Below, piece after piece: positions 11,201 through 21,114 of a stretch of 47,777 nt of DNA. Numbering within the stretch: position 1 is the stretch's first letter; each line of letters starts with the position of its first letter. A model generated the notes under the pieces. That model was not told the origin of the DNA, searched no databases, and was given only the letters and a program-made list of their open reading frames with translations. The translations under genes and the position numbers were made by a program. Source of the stretch: Salinivirgaceae bacterium (GTDB lineage Bacteria > Bacteroidota > Bacteroidia > Bacteroidales > SZUA-534); assembly GCA_027858735.1 (NCBI GenBank), contig JAQICC010000427.1, positions 1 to 47,777 of the forward strand, in the 5' to 3' direction.

Positions 11201-11674
11201 AATTATTTTTATTGAGGGGTCAATAGATTTTAAAATTGGCGCAATTTGTCTAATGTAAGTACCAACTTGTGAGGCACTTAAGTTACCACCACCATCGTGG
11301 TCGGGTTCGTTACCAATAGCCCAGAATTTAACACCCAACTCATTTTCAATATTAATTTCGCTTATTAAATCTAAAACTTGGGCGTCGGTTTTACTTGCCG
11401 ATACTTGGACAATGGGCTCGGCACCAATTGCTTGAATTTCTTTTATATATTGAATGAATTGTGCGTTTGTGTAACCATTTGCTCCAAAACCACCAATGCG
11501 TATGGTCTGAAAATCTGCAGTATCAATAGCATTACCCACTTGCATAAGTGTTTGTAATGAACCTGATGTTGGATACCAATAGTTATTTCCTATTAAATAA
11601 GGACTAATTTCTTGTGCTAGAGCACCGATTTTTAAAAGTACAATCGTGAGTAAAATTGCAATAAACTTTTTCAT
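8252..11674 (-). CDS. Secreted multidomain glycoside hydrolase, paralog of the 2504..7975 product: clan GH-A-like barrel, CBM6-like modules, one Big_2-like domain, T9SS sorting domain
   Basis: ORF 8252..11746; signal peptide MKKFIAILLTIVLLKIGALAQ suggests the start at 11674. Shares ISPYLIGNNYWYP, QTIRIGGFGANGYT, WAIGNEPDHDGGGN, MGEFNMHWDN with its neighbour; C-terminal FPNPATGNVVNI...ETGIYFIRIEN. Confidence 0.85.
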   Translation of the reverse strand: MKKFIAILLTIVLLKIGALAQEISPYLIGNNYWYPTSGSLQTLMQVGNAIDTADFQTIRIGGFGANGYTNAQFIQYIKEIQAIGAEPIVQVSASKTDAQVLDLISEINIENELGVKFWAIGNEPDHDGGGNLSASQVGTYIRQIAPILKSIDPSIKIIGPAYAGYSSSSFDQLLGGSADVSGKDDNGNYYIDVFSFHTYGQIEITGIESNVDNLLVKLNKVNADRPEAPISWMMGEFNMHWDNEEVTDPDGYVWSFHAGHVFADFYNMGMRKGASILCPWSIFEGDGNRSGGDLGLFDVGEPPLGRSSYYHSMMLGQNMKKYLTTDASTQSDVRLISMKDSTGVSVMIMNRDKEKSYTYSLKLNNEYGTNAPLQIKVDAGIDKQITGVIPEFATQMLAFDADGNLIKQYTYTSRDADLQQGPKIEMMETACNAAPTINFIEKLNIPADSGSYTVQLSGISDGNNCSQGLTIEAYSLNPAIANASNLDYTSCDSTGTLTITPKKAGRTTIIVKLTDGGEPGCNNGSVKYMGIDVNSYAIHNIPALVECEDYFENKGLIPENSTLGTLSFGYSDVGDYLLYKVNASYTGTHYLTVGLASNATTAAVINILEDNTKLATLTVEKTGGWQTWATQMVSFDLNEGIHTLKLEFEKAGANLDFLIFTTDPGTNNVPYTAITSPKQGEKLKSAASIVLTASGLDMDDAIEKVDFFVDNNLVGTALNEPYQVEWISVFPGDHILKTQISDAVGATTESKQVSSTILETSEAIEIPGVVEAESYIAMEGIQTEECTEGGLNVGYINAGDWLDYLVSVPVPGKYTIKGRVSGWANGSSFDLKDAAGTSLATIEIPNSDGYQEWVDTEVSNEFELSSGQQIIRIQANTDKMNLNNFSFEKVSATELSSLTLSPSSAKLAIGNSIKIIATAVDANNNTLYVNPEFSVDNNGLINEYGVFLAHIDGTFTVTAKIADLEASVSIDVVATQENYTVSFIISDEENSVLRNAEIKLQGYSQKTNADGKAMFTNIAPAEDMVFTISKANYYDTTNLVTITNNDIELEITMNKVATSIDVSMENNIQLFPNPATGNVVNITNAKGFNLSVIDVSGNNVLLEKLESNNEVLNISILETGIYFIRIENNSSTITHKFVVK

Positions 11675-12175
11675 ATAATAGTGATTTAAAATTGTATAAA
11701 AATTGATAGCGTAATAATAGATAATTATTAAGGGAGATTGATTCATTATTGTCTTTTTGTAATGCGCTATTGTTTGCTATTTAACTCAATTAAACAAAAG
11801 TAATTTTTGGTGAATTTTGGATAGGATTATATGATCAAAGGACTATTTTGCATTAAGGGTAGTTGGATGATGATTACCTTTACAACGTAATATTTGATAG
11901 GTGTGCTATTTTATTTAATTAAGTTGGAGATGAGAAATATAAGTTTTTATGCTAAAGATTAAAACAATTCACTATTTTAAAAAAATAACTATTGAGTAAA
12001 TAATTAAGAACGTTCATGATTTGAGTTAATAAAGAGAGTGTCTAAATCTTAATTTTTATTGTTAGTTATGTTTAGATACTTCGGGTTAGGTAAATTTAAG
12101 TTTATAGTAGTGGTATTACTACGAATTTAGTGGAAAATAATTTTATAAAGAGTATTTTTTAAGTGAGATATAGTA

Positions 12176-12227
12176 GGCAGTTCTCTGTAGGCAGTCAAGT
12201 TTACTGAGAACTGAATACTGAGAACTT
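12176..12227. repeat. Intergenic imperfect hairpin repeat
   Basis: CAGTTCTC (12178-12185) is inverted relative to GAGAACTG (12206-12213), with a further GAGAACT copy, in a ~740-bp gene-free gap. Confidence 0.5.
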
Positions 12228-12442
12228 CATACTTAAAAACTAAAAAACTCATATAATTTTAACATTACCCACAAAATTGGTAGTAGAACCATAGTAGTTT
12301 GAGTAAGGGCTGTCCATTAGGGTGGCCTTTTTTTGTCATCTGTTTTTTAAGTTTTTGATGAGGTTATTTATAAAAATATAAAGAGTGTAGGGTACCTAAT
12401 AGTTACTCTTTGAAAGCATCGCTCGTTTATATTACAACAAAA

Positions 12443-12469
12443 AAACCGCTCTCAAAATGAAAGCGGTTT
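12443..12469 (-). terminator. Rho-independent terminator downstream of the GH3 gene
   Basis: AAACCGCTCTC / GAAAGCGGTTT inverted repeat followed by a T-rich tract on the minus strand. Confidence 0.8.
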
Positions 12470-12489
12470 AACCAGAAGAACAAATTTAT

Positions 12490-14802
12490 TTATTCCTTGT
12501 AATAGAATTTTTTAGTTAGTACATCGTTTGAATTGCCTCCAATCTGAAGTTCAAAATCGCCTTTTTCAACAATCCATTCATTGTTTATACCAACATGAGC
12601 CAGATCGTTCCAGTTTAAGGTAAATTCAATGGTTTTGGTTTCACCGGCTTTTAAATCAACTTTATCAAAACGCACCAAGCGTTTTGAGTCGGGTGAAATG
12701 ATGGCAAACATATCTTTAATATATGCTTGTACCGCTTCTTTACCATCTCGCTGCCCTGTATTGCTTATATCAAATGAAAATGTTAACTCTTGTTTTCCTG
12801 AAACGGTATCGCTAGCAATTTTCAAGTTTGAATAGGCAAAGCTTGTGTACGATAATCCAAACCCAAAATCGTATTGACGGTAAAATCCGTTATAGCTCCA
12901 GTCGGCTGCACGAATGTCGGTTTTTTTGTGGTAATAGCTTACCATATTTCCAGTGTATTTTGGGTAAGTGTAAGGTAGCTTGCCACTTGGGTTTACTTTC
13001 CCAAATATAATATCAGATATAGCTCGTCCACCTTCTTGTCCGGGGTAGTAGGCCATTAAAATACCATCTACCAAGGGTTCAATGTCATTAATAATGCGAG
13101 GACGCCCCTGTGCCATAACCATTATGATTGGTTTATTTGTTGCAGCTAACTTTTTAACCAGTTCTTGTTGAACTTCCGGTAGAGGTAGTTCATTAATATC
13201 AGAAGGTTTTTCTGAAGCTGTTTTTTCACCTACGCATACAATTATATAATCCACATTTTTAGCTAATTGTACAGCTTTACTTGTGTTAATATCTTCAAGA
13301 TAGTTAGTTCCTTCAACATATTGAACATTATTGGCACCAAGCTCAGCCTTAATAGCATCTAATATAGTAAGTTTACTTGGATCATTATATTTAGTATCTG
13401 CGCCAGAAAAGCTGCGTGACCAAGCACCATTTAATAAATTGATAGAATTGGCCGTGTAACCGGTAACCAACACTCTTTTATTGTTTTTAAGTGGTAGAAT
13501 GGCTTGGCCATTCAAGCTGTCGTTTTTCAAAAGTGTAATGGCTTCGCAAGCCGATTGGTAATTTAATTCTACATGTTTTTTGCCACCTACTTCAGTAAAA
13601 TCCTCGTGGTTATTGTAGGGCTTTTCGAACAAATTAAGGTAAAACTTCATTCTTAAAATGCGGGTTACGGCATCATCAACCCTGCTCATTGGAATTTCTC
13701 CTTCTTTAACCAATTCAATAATATAATCAACCACATCGCAATCGTAGGGGTTCATTAATAAATCGAGGCCAGCATTAACCGTCATTTTGGTTGCTGTTTT
13801 TTTGTCTTCAATTGAAAGGTGTGCAGCGGTTAAAAATTCAACATCGCTAAAATCTGAAATTACCACGCCTTTAAAGCCCATTTCGCCTTTTAAAACATCG
13901 GTAATTACATGTTTATTTATGTGGCATGGAAGGCCATTTATGGCATTCGAACTTACCATAACCCCCATGGCACCGCTTTCAATGGCTTTTTCAAATGGGG
14001 GGAGGTAGTATTGCTTTAAATAATTTTCGGGAATTGTAGCATTTGCACGGTCTTTACCATTTCTTCCAGCACCATAACCCAGAAAATGCTTAACACATAC
14101 CGCTGTGGAAAGTGAATCGTCTAATCCGTTTTGTTGCGAGCCTTCAATGTAAGCAGCGGTCATTTCCGATATCAAATAAGGATCTTCACCAAAGCTTTCT
14201 GAAATTCTTCCCCATATGGGGTTCATTGCCACATCGGCGTTAGGATTAAAATTCCAAGGTAACGATGCTGCTCTTGATTCATAGGAAGTAACTTCACCAC
14301 ATATTTTCGACATTTCGGTATTCCAGGTTGCCGCAATAGCTATTTGGTGCGGAAACAAAACCGACCCCATTACATAGTTTGCACCGTGAATGTTATCTAT
14401 ACCATATAATACAGGAATGCCTAGGCGAGTTTTTTGCATGGCTGCATCTTGTATGGTTTTTACAATATAATTCCACTCTTTGGGCAAGGCCGGATAACGA
14501 GGGGTGTTATGAATACTACCAATGGCATAATCAACAATGTATTTTTTAAAACGAGCGGTATCAAAATTTACAGACCTTCTTTTATCCCAATATTTCCCCT
14601 GCAAAACAGCTGGCAGTCCCAGGTTAATCATTTGCCCTGCCTTTTCTTTCAAGGTCATCTGGCTTAAAATGTCTTGAATTTTCTGTTCTGTTTCAGCAGT
14701 AGCTAATTTACTAACCTTATTATACTTAGTTTCTGTTGTACTATGCTCTGTACAACCAAAAATAAATGAAATGGCTAGCATTAAAATTGTAAACTTTCTC
14801 AT
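12490..14802 (-). CDS. Glycoside hydrolase family 3 beta-glucosidase-like lipoprotein
   Basis: 770 aa; lipobox FIFGCTEH; GH3 N-domain (GIPVLYGIDNIHGANYV, HFLGYG, KGVVISDFSDVEFL with nucleophile Asp), GH3 C-domain and fibronectin-III-like tail. Confidence 0.93.
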   Translation of the reverse strand: MRKFTILMLAISFIFGCTEHSTTETKYNKVSKLATAETEQKIQDILSQMTLKEKAGQMINLGLPAVLQGKYWDKRRSVNFDTARFKKYIVDYAIGSIHNTPRYPALPKEWNYIVKTIQDAAMQKTRLGIPVLYGIDNIHGANYVMGSVLFPHQIAIAATWNTEMSKICGEVTSYESRAASLPWNFNPNADVAMNPIWGRISESFGEDPYLISEMTAAYIEGSQQNGLDDSLSTAVCVKHFLGYGAGRNGKDRANATIPENYLKQYYLPPFEKAIESGAMGVMVSSNAINGLPCHINKHVITDVLKGEMGFKGVVISDFSDVEFLTAAHLSIEDKKTATKMTVNAGLDLLMNPYDCDVVDYIIELVKEGEIPMSRVDDAVTRILRMKFYLNLFEKPYNNHEDFTEVGGKKHVELNYQSACEAITLLKNDSLNGQAILPLKNNKRVLVTGYTANSINLLNGAWSRSFSGADTKYNDPSKLTILDAIKAELGANNVQYVEGTNYLEDINTSKAVQLAKNVDYIIVCVGEKTASEKPSDINELPLPEVQQELVKKLAATNKPIIMVMAQGRPRIINDIEPLVDGILMAYYPGQEGGRAISDIIFGKVNPSGKLPYTYPKYTGNMVSYYHKKTDIRAADWSYNGFYRQYDFGFGLSYTSFAYSNLKIASDTVSGKQELTFSFDISNTGQRDGKEAVQAYIKDMFAIISPDSKRLVRFDKVDLKAGETKTIEFTLNWNDLAHVGINNEWIVEKGDFELQIGGNSNDVLTKKFYYKE

Positions 14803-15149
14803 AAATAGTCTATTAAAATCTAAAAATTATTTAAAAAACTGAACGACAGGTAAAATAAAAAATATAGTAACTAAATCTTCAATTTTTTCTAAGATAAAAG
14901 TAATATGATTAAAAGGTAAAGTTATATAACATTGTTCACTTTACATAAACTATTATCCTAACCCCTTAGTAATACTGCTTTCTAGCCCTGCTGTTAAGTT
15001 GTTGGTTTTATAGCATTTCAGAGCAGTTTAGTAAAATAGGCCATGATTTTAAGACAATAGTATATTCCTAAAAAAGTTATTCCAGCTATTATTATACTAT
15101 CAAAAAAAAGGGAATCAATTAATCTATTTTTAACTAAATCTATATTAAA

Positions 15150-18100
15150 ATGAGAACAAAAATTTTACTAATGACTTGCTCTCTATTCCTCTTTATGGGA
15201 ATATCGAGTGTGAATGCGCAAAATGTTGCATGGTGTACAAAAGATGCAGGAGCGGATGCAGGTTATATCACAGCACTAACAAATGCGGGTTACACGGTTA
15301 CATCAACCGCCTTTGCTTGGAGCAACCTTGATGCTACCTTAGCTACTGATCTTAATGATAATTATGACCTAGTTATTATTTCAAAAGTTAATAATAGTGG
15401 TGAGTTTGCAACGCCTGCTGTATGGCAAACGGTTACAACACCCGTATTACATATGTTTGATTATGGTGCCCGTAGTAGTAGGTTAAGATATTTTAATACT
15501 ACTAGCGTTACAAATACAGGTGGAACTCAAATGGTAGCTCAAGTGCCGTCGCATGCACTTTTTAATGGCATTACCCTTGATGGCTCAAATATTACAGGAA
15601 CTCTTGTAACAAAATTTGAAACCATTGGTACTACTGATGCTGGTAACGGTACTATTTTAGCAACTGATAATGCGGGTACTGGTTATATTTTAGCTGCGGA
15701 GTGGGATGCAGGTACAGAATTCTATACTGGTTCAGGAACTCCTGTCGGAAAGCGTATGTTTTTGGCTTCTGATTATGGTTATAGCTATGTTGGAGATGGA
15801 GATCAGTTGTTTTTAAATGCTGTTGGGTATTTAGCACCACTTACTCCTACCATTAATTTATCTAAAACTAATGTAGAAGAAGGACTAGGAGCAAACGTAG
15901 GAACCTTCGTGGGTAAACTATCAACTGCTAACATAGCAAGTGCTGTTTTATCTGTTTACAATGATGGTACAAATGATACTGATAATGCAATGTTTACTAT
16001 TAATAATGATTCGTTGTTTACTGTGGATTCTTTAGATTATGAAACACAAGCGAGTTACACGATTACAATTCGTGCTACTGGAACACCTACTACCGATAAG
16101 GAATTTACAATTACGGTATTAGACATTAACGAAGCTAGTGCACCAATTACCGATATTACCATTGACAATGCAACGGTTGCTGAAAACAAAGCTCCAGGAA
16201 CAAAAGTTGGAACTTTAATTGCGGCCGATACCAATGCTTTAGAAACGCATACCTTTACATTAATAGATGGTGATGGAACAAATGATGCTGACAATGCCAA
16301 GTTTGCAATTTCTGGATCTGATGTTAATACTGCCATTGAGTTGGATTATGAAGCACAAAAAACATATAATATATATGTAAAAGCCGATGATGGGAACCAC
16401 AATACTTTTACTAAGGCAATAACAATTACAGCAACCAATCAAGGTACCGTTGCAAATATAGTAACGAATGGTACTTTTGATAGCGATGTAAGCCCTTGGG
16501 TAGCTAGTAAAGCAAGTACTGCTACCATGGTATGGAGTAATGGAGAGTTAAAGTTAACCATTGATTCAATCGGGACTAATTCTTATAGTACTGAGTTATA
16601 CTATTATGAGTATGATTTTGTTAAAGACCATGAATACACCTATAGCTTTGACGGTTATTACGACGGTGATTCTACAGAGTATTACATGGGCATAACCGTT
16701 GGTGTTAACGGAAGCCCTTGGACAAACTTTTTAGATGGTACTACAGATACGTTAACGAATACCAAACAAACCTTTACCTATACCTTTACAGCACCAAGCT
16801 CTCCAGCGAAAAGCCGTGTAGGTTTCCAATTGGGTCAGCGAGGTACACAGGTTTATGCTGTAGGTAGAGGCGACACGGTTTATTTCGATAACTTCAGTTT
16901 AGTTGACAATACAGAAACCAATTCAGTACCTGAGAATTTGCAATTGTCATCTACATCAGTAAGTGAAGGCGAAAAGTTGGTGGGTACAATTTCCGCTAAT
17001 GATCCTGATGAAGGCACGGTTTTAACCTATGCTTTTGCAACCGGAACGGGCGATACTGACAATGCTTCATTTGAAATATTAAACGATAACGAATTAAATC
17101 TTAAGTCAGTTGCAGTATTAGGTACTACTTTCAATGTTAGACTTAAAGCAACTGATAGTAATTCAGCTGCGGTAGAAGAAACATTCACGATAACGGTAAC
17201 TAATGTAAATGAAGCTCCAACTGCTATTGCCTTAAGTACTCAAGCTATTGATGAAAATGTTGCAGCTGACACCGAAGTAGGTACCTTAAGCGCAACCGAT
17301 GCTGATGCAGGTGATGCCTTTACCTACACATTGGCTACTGGTGATGATACGAATGATGCAGATAATGGAGCATTCACCATTACAGACAATAAATTAAGCA
17401 TTAATGCTAGTCCTGATTTTGAAACAAAAGCAAGCTATAGCATTTATGTAAAAGTTACCGACACCGGTGGTTTAACATTTGAAAAAGCATTTACCATTAC
17501 TATTGTTGATGTAAATGAGGCTCCAACTGCTATTGCCTTAAGTACTGAAGCTATTGATGAAAATGTTGCAGCCGACACAGAAGTAGCTACCTTAACTGCA
17601 AGCGATGTAGATGCTGGGGATACGTTCACATTTACACTAGTTGATGGTGATGGAACCAATGATGTAGATAATGATGCATTTACTATTGCAGGAGATAAAT
17701 TAAGCATTAATGCTAGTCCTGATTTTGAAATTCAAGATACGTTCAAAATTTATGTAAAAGTTACCGATGCTGCTGGTTTAACATTTGAAAAGGCAGATAC
17801 TATTCTCATTATTGATGTAAACGAAGCTCCAACAAACTTAGCTCTAAGCTCAAGTTTATTGGCTGAAGAAAGTGCGATAGGTACTTTTATTGGGACTTTA
17901 ACTGCCGATGATGTTGATGCTGATGATGTCTTAACTTATTCACTTGCAACAGATGGAACAAATGATGCGGATAATGATAAATTCTCCATTTCAGGAAATG
18001 AACTTTTATCTGAAGTTACAGGGTTAGATTATGAAACAACTCCTGGTGCAACGTATAAAGTACTAGTTCAGGTTGCTGATGCCGATGGTTTAACCACAAC

Positions 18101-20192
18101 GCTACCGGTAACAATAACCCTTACCGATATTAATGAAAATAACCTAGCACCTACAGATATTGCACTTTCAGCAAATACAATTGCAGAAAATGGTGCAGTC
18201 AATGCTTTTGTGGCTAAACTTAGCGCAACAGATGCTGATGCTAGCGATACTCATACTTTCCGTCTTCTTAACGATTCTGTGGATAACGCCTCATTTAAAA
18301 TAAGTAACGATTCGTTATTTGTTAAAACAGCTTTAGATTATGAAACAAAAGCTAGTTACGATATTGTAGTTGAAGCTAATGATGGTAACCTTGGATTATT
18401 AAAAAAGAAAATTACCATTACGGTTACCAATGTTAATGAAGCACCAACAGCTATTGCATTATCGAATAGTTCTGTGGTTGAAAACAAAGCAAACGAGTTA
18501 GTAGGCGAGCTTAGTGTAACCGATCAAGATACTACAGCAGCAACTTATACCTATGCTTTAGTTGCTGGAACCGGTGATACAAACAATGCCAATTTTGCCA
18601 TAAGCAATGATACTTTAACAACAAAAGTAGCATTGGATTTTGAAACAGCACCAACACAAAGTATTCGTGTTAAAGTTACCGATGATACCGTTTCTTTTGA
18701 AGCAGTTCTAAGTATTACAGTAACTGATGTTGCTGAATATGCAGGAGCTACAGGGGTAACCATTACACCTGATACGATTGTTGAAAACACACCCATTGGT
18801 TTTGTTGCAAAATTAAGTGCAAGTGATACTGATGCTAGTGCAACTCACAGCTTTGAATTGGCTGTTGCTGCAGAAGGAGATACTTTAAACAATGATAAAT
18901 TCTCGGTTTCAAACGACAGTTTATTTATTAAAGAATCGCCAAATTATGAGCTTTTAAGTGCTTATGGTCTTAATTTAAAAGTTACTAACGGGACATTCAC
19001 CGTATTTAGTCAGGTTAGTTTAACCATTATTGATATAAATGAAGCGCCAACAACTATTGCCTTAAGCGATAGTTCAGTTACTGAAAATGTAGCAGGCGAA
19101 ATAGTAGGTGTTTTAAGTGCTTTTGATGAAGATGCAAATTCAGTTTTAACTTATTCGTTGGTTGACGGCGAAGGAAGTACTGAAAATGCAAACTTTGTTA
19201 TTTCAGGTGACACTTTAATGACAGCTCTTTCATTGGATTATGAAACAACTCCTGTTCAAAGTATTCGCATTGCAGTTAGCGATGGCGAACTTGCTGATAC
19301 AGCTGTGTTTGCAATTAATGTGTTAGATGTTGTTGAAAATGTAGCTCCAACGGATATTATTTTATCGGCAACTTCAGTGGATGAAAATTCGGCTGCAGGT
19401 ATAAAAGTGGCTGCTTTAACTACAGTTGATGCTGATACAGTTGAAAGTCATACATTTAGTTTAGCAGTTGGTGATGGAACTAACGATGCTGATAATGCTG
19501 CGTTTACCATTTCGGATACAAGTTTAGTTTTGGCTGAAACTCCTGACTTTGAAATAAAAGCTTCTTACAGCATTTATATAGCTGTTGAAGATACTGGCGG
19601 TAATGTATTTGCTAAGGCAATTACTATTACTGTAAATGACCTTAACGAAGCACCTACGGATATTGCCTTAAGCAATGCTACAATAGTTGAAGAGTTGCCT
19701 GTAGGTGCCGTTGTTGGTACACTTTCGGCTACTGATGCTGATGCCGATGCAAGCTTTACATTTGAACTTAAGGGTGGTAACGATGATGCAATGTTTGAAA
19801 TTTCAGGTGATTCATTATTAACAAATTCAGTATTTGATTATGAAACAAATACTGAATTCAGTATTGGTATTGAAGTTAATGATGGTGTAAATACTTTTAG
19901 TAAAACATTTACCATTGAAGTTCAAGATAGCCTTGAAACTGCTATAAGTGATTTTGAAATGGGTAGTATTTCAGCTTATCCTAACCCTGTAGTTAATGAA
20001 CTTACAATCGAAGGTGTTTCTAAAGGAGCCGATGTTAATGTTTATTCAATATCAGGTTCACTTATGAAGAAAGTAACCTTGTTTGAGGGTGAAAAAACTG
20101 TTGATTTCAGTGATTTATACCAAGGAATTTATATTCTAGAAATTAAAACAACAAATAATACAGTTTCTAGATTTTCAATTACAAAAGAATAG
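15150..20192 (+). CDS. Large secreted cadherin-repeat protein with ThuA/GATase-like N-terminal region, an internal CBM4/22-like module and a T9SS sorting domain
   Basis: 1680 aa; signal peptide to SSVNAQ; many ~102-aa repeats with ...ITVTDVNEAPTxIALS...LDYET...; NGTFDSDVSPW...VYFDNFSLVD module; C-terminal YPNPVVNELTIEG...LYQGIYILEIK. Confidence 0.88.
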   Translation: MRTKILLMTCSLFLFMGISSVNAQNVAWCTKDAGADAGYITALTNAGYTVTSTAFAWSNLDATLATDLNDNYDLVIISKVNNSGEFATPAVWQTVTTPVLHMFDYGARSSRLRYFNTTSVTNTGGTQMVAQVPSHALFNGITLDGSNITGTLVTKFETIGTTDAGNGTILATDNAGTGYILAAEWDAGTEFYTGSGTPVGKRMFLASDYGYSYVGDGDQLFLNAVGYLAPLTPTINLSKTNVEEGLGANVGTFVGKLSTANIASAVLSVYNDGTNDTDNAMFTINNDSLFTVDSLDYETQASYTITIRATGTPTTDKEFTITVLDINEASAPITDITIDNATVAENKAPGTKVGTLIAADTNALETHTFTLIDGDGTNDADNAKFAISGSDVNTAIELDYEAQKTYNIYVKADDGNHNTFTKAITITATNQGTVANIVTNGTFDSDVSPWVASKASTATMVWSNGELKLTIDSIGTNSYSTELYYYEYDFVKDHEYTYSFDGYYDGDSTEYYMGITVGVNGSPWTNFLDGTTDTLTNTKQTFTYTFTAPSSPAKSRVGFQLGQRGTQVYAVGRGDTVYFDNFSLVDNTETNSVPENLQLSSTSVSEGEKLVGTISANDPDEGTVLTYAFATGTGDTDNASFEILNDNELNLKSVAVLGTTFNVRLKATDSNSAAVEETFTITVTNVNEAPTAIALSTQAIDENVAADTEVGTLSATDADAGDAFTYTLATGDDTNDADNGAFTITDNKLSINASPDFETKASYSIYVKVTDTGGLTFEKAFTITIVDVNEAPTAIALSTEAIDENVAADTEVATLTASDVDAGDTFTFTLVDGDGTNDVDNDAFTIAGDKLSINASPDFEIQDTFKIYVKVTDAAGLTFEKADTILIIDVNEAPTNLALSSSLLAEESAIGTFIGTLTADDVDADDVLTYSLATDGTNDADNDKFSISGNELLSEVTGLDYETTPGATYKVLVQVADADGLTTTLPVTITLTDINENNLAPTDIALSANTIAENGAVNAFVAKLSATDADASDTHTFRLLNDSVDNASFKISNDSLFVKTALDYETKASYDIVVEANDGNLGLLKKKITITVTNVNEAPTAIALSNSSVVENKANELVGELSVTDQDTTAATYTYALVAGTGDTNNANFAISNDTLTTKVALDFETAPTQSIRVKVTDDTVSFEAVLSITVTDVAEYAGATGVTITPDTIVENTPIGFVAKLSASDTDASATHSFELAVAAEGDTLNNDKFSVSNDSLFIKESPNYELLSAYGLNLKVTNGTFTVFSQVSLTIIDINEAPTTIALSDSSVTENVAGEIVGVLSAFDEDANSVLTYSLVDGEGSTENANFVISGDTLMTALSLDYETTPVQSIRIAVSDGELADTAVFAINVLDVVENVAPTDIILSATSVDENSAAGIKVAALTTVDADTVESHTFSLAVGDGTNDADNAAFTISDTSLVLAETPDFEIKASYSIYIAVEDTGGNVFAKAITITVNDLNEAPTDIALSNATIVEELPVGAVVGTLSATDADADASFTFELKGGNDDAMFEISGDSLLTNSVFDYETNTEFSIGIEVNDGVNTFSKTFTIEVQDSLETAISDFEMGSISAYPNPVVNELTIEGVSKGADVNVYSISGSLMKKVTLFEGEKTVDFSDLYQGIYILEIKTTNNTVSRFSITKE

Positions 20193-20235
20193 TTAATAAG
20201 TGTTTTAATAGTAGTTTTTAAAACAGTATGAGTTT

Positions 20236-20268
20236 AAAATCCTTCTGGTAAATTTATCAGGAGGATTT
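20236..20268 (+). terminator. Rho-independent terminator downstream of the cadherin-repeat gene
   Basis: AAAATCCTtCTG / CAGgAGGATTTTTT stem followed by a T-run. Confidence 0.75.
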
Positions 20269-20478
20269 TTTAATTTATATGACTATCAGTTTAGTTCACT
20301 AACGCCTTATATTTTATTATGTAAACGATGACAGGTATATATGTGCTATCATGTTTCTTATACATTTAGCCTGTGCTTTAACTTATCATCGTCCGTTGGA
20401 TATGACAACGTTAAAAAATCAAAAGGCTGTAGTTCAGTTTTTCGTTGATAAATTTAGGAAACCTTAAGGGCTTTAACC

Positions 20479-20545
20479 TGTCTGCCGGCGAGTCAGGTAT
20501 TAATAGCCGGGGGTTTTAACCCCCGGTAAAATTGAATTGGAATAT
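20479..20545. repeat. REP-like palindromic intergenic repeats
   Basis: CTGTCTGCCGGCGAGTCAGG imperfect palindrome, then CCGGGGGTTTTAACCCCCGG near-perfect palindrome, with AATCGTCGCACGATT close by. Confidence 0.6.
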
Positions 20546-21057
20546 AATCGTCGCACGATTAATATTCAATAAATTAAATGAAGTTTGTTTGCGACGAAAC
20601 AAATATAAAGTAACAATTAACATCGCTATTTTAAATCTAGAGCCAATCAAAATACAAGGGTTGCATTCCTTTTGTAATTTTTCCTGATAATCATTTTCAT
20701 TTTAAGGAACCTTGCTAGCGATTAATTAAAATAATGTAGCAGCCGGTTTTTTTAATTGTAATTTAACCAAAGGGTTAATAAACAGGATAAAGGCCTTAAT
20801 TAAACTAAATTAAGATGTTGTCTTAATTTTAAATCGTGCTTTGAGCGTAGTATAATAAATATTTTTACCTAGGATTCACATATTTTAGACTGATACTATT
20901 GATTGGCCTGAAAGGTTTACCTTCGGATAACTCAGGTTTAAATGGAACGCAGTAGGATTCTATCCTGCATAGTTCTATGCCTGTAATTAACTGTAGCAAG
21001 TAGTGGATGGTATTGGAAAATATAATACGGTGAAATTCTTCAATAAGAATAAAAAAG

Positions 21058-21086
21058 AAAAGGATCGATAATTAACCGATCCTTTT
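21058..21086 (-). terminator. Rho-independent terminator downstream of the solute-binding protein gene
   Basis: Perfect 10-bp stem AAAAGGATCG / CGATCCTTTT followed by a T-rich tract on the minus strand. Confidence 0.82.
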
Positions 21087-21114
21087 CAAACATTTATTGT
21101 ATGCTTTGTTCTTA

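Noticed and set aside
12305-12340. Terminator-like GGGCTGTCC...GGTGGCCTTTTTTT on the plus strand
   Set aside because: No plus-strand gene lies upstream and the stem is weak; possibly a relic but not supportable as a functional terminator.
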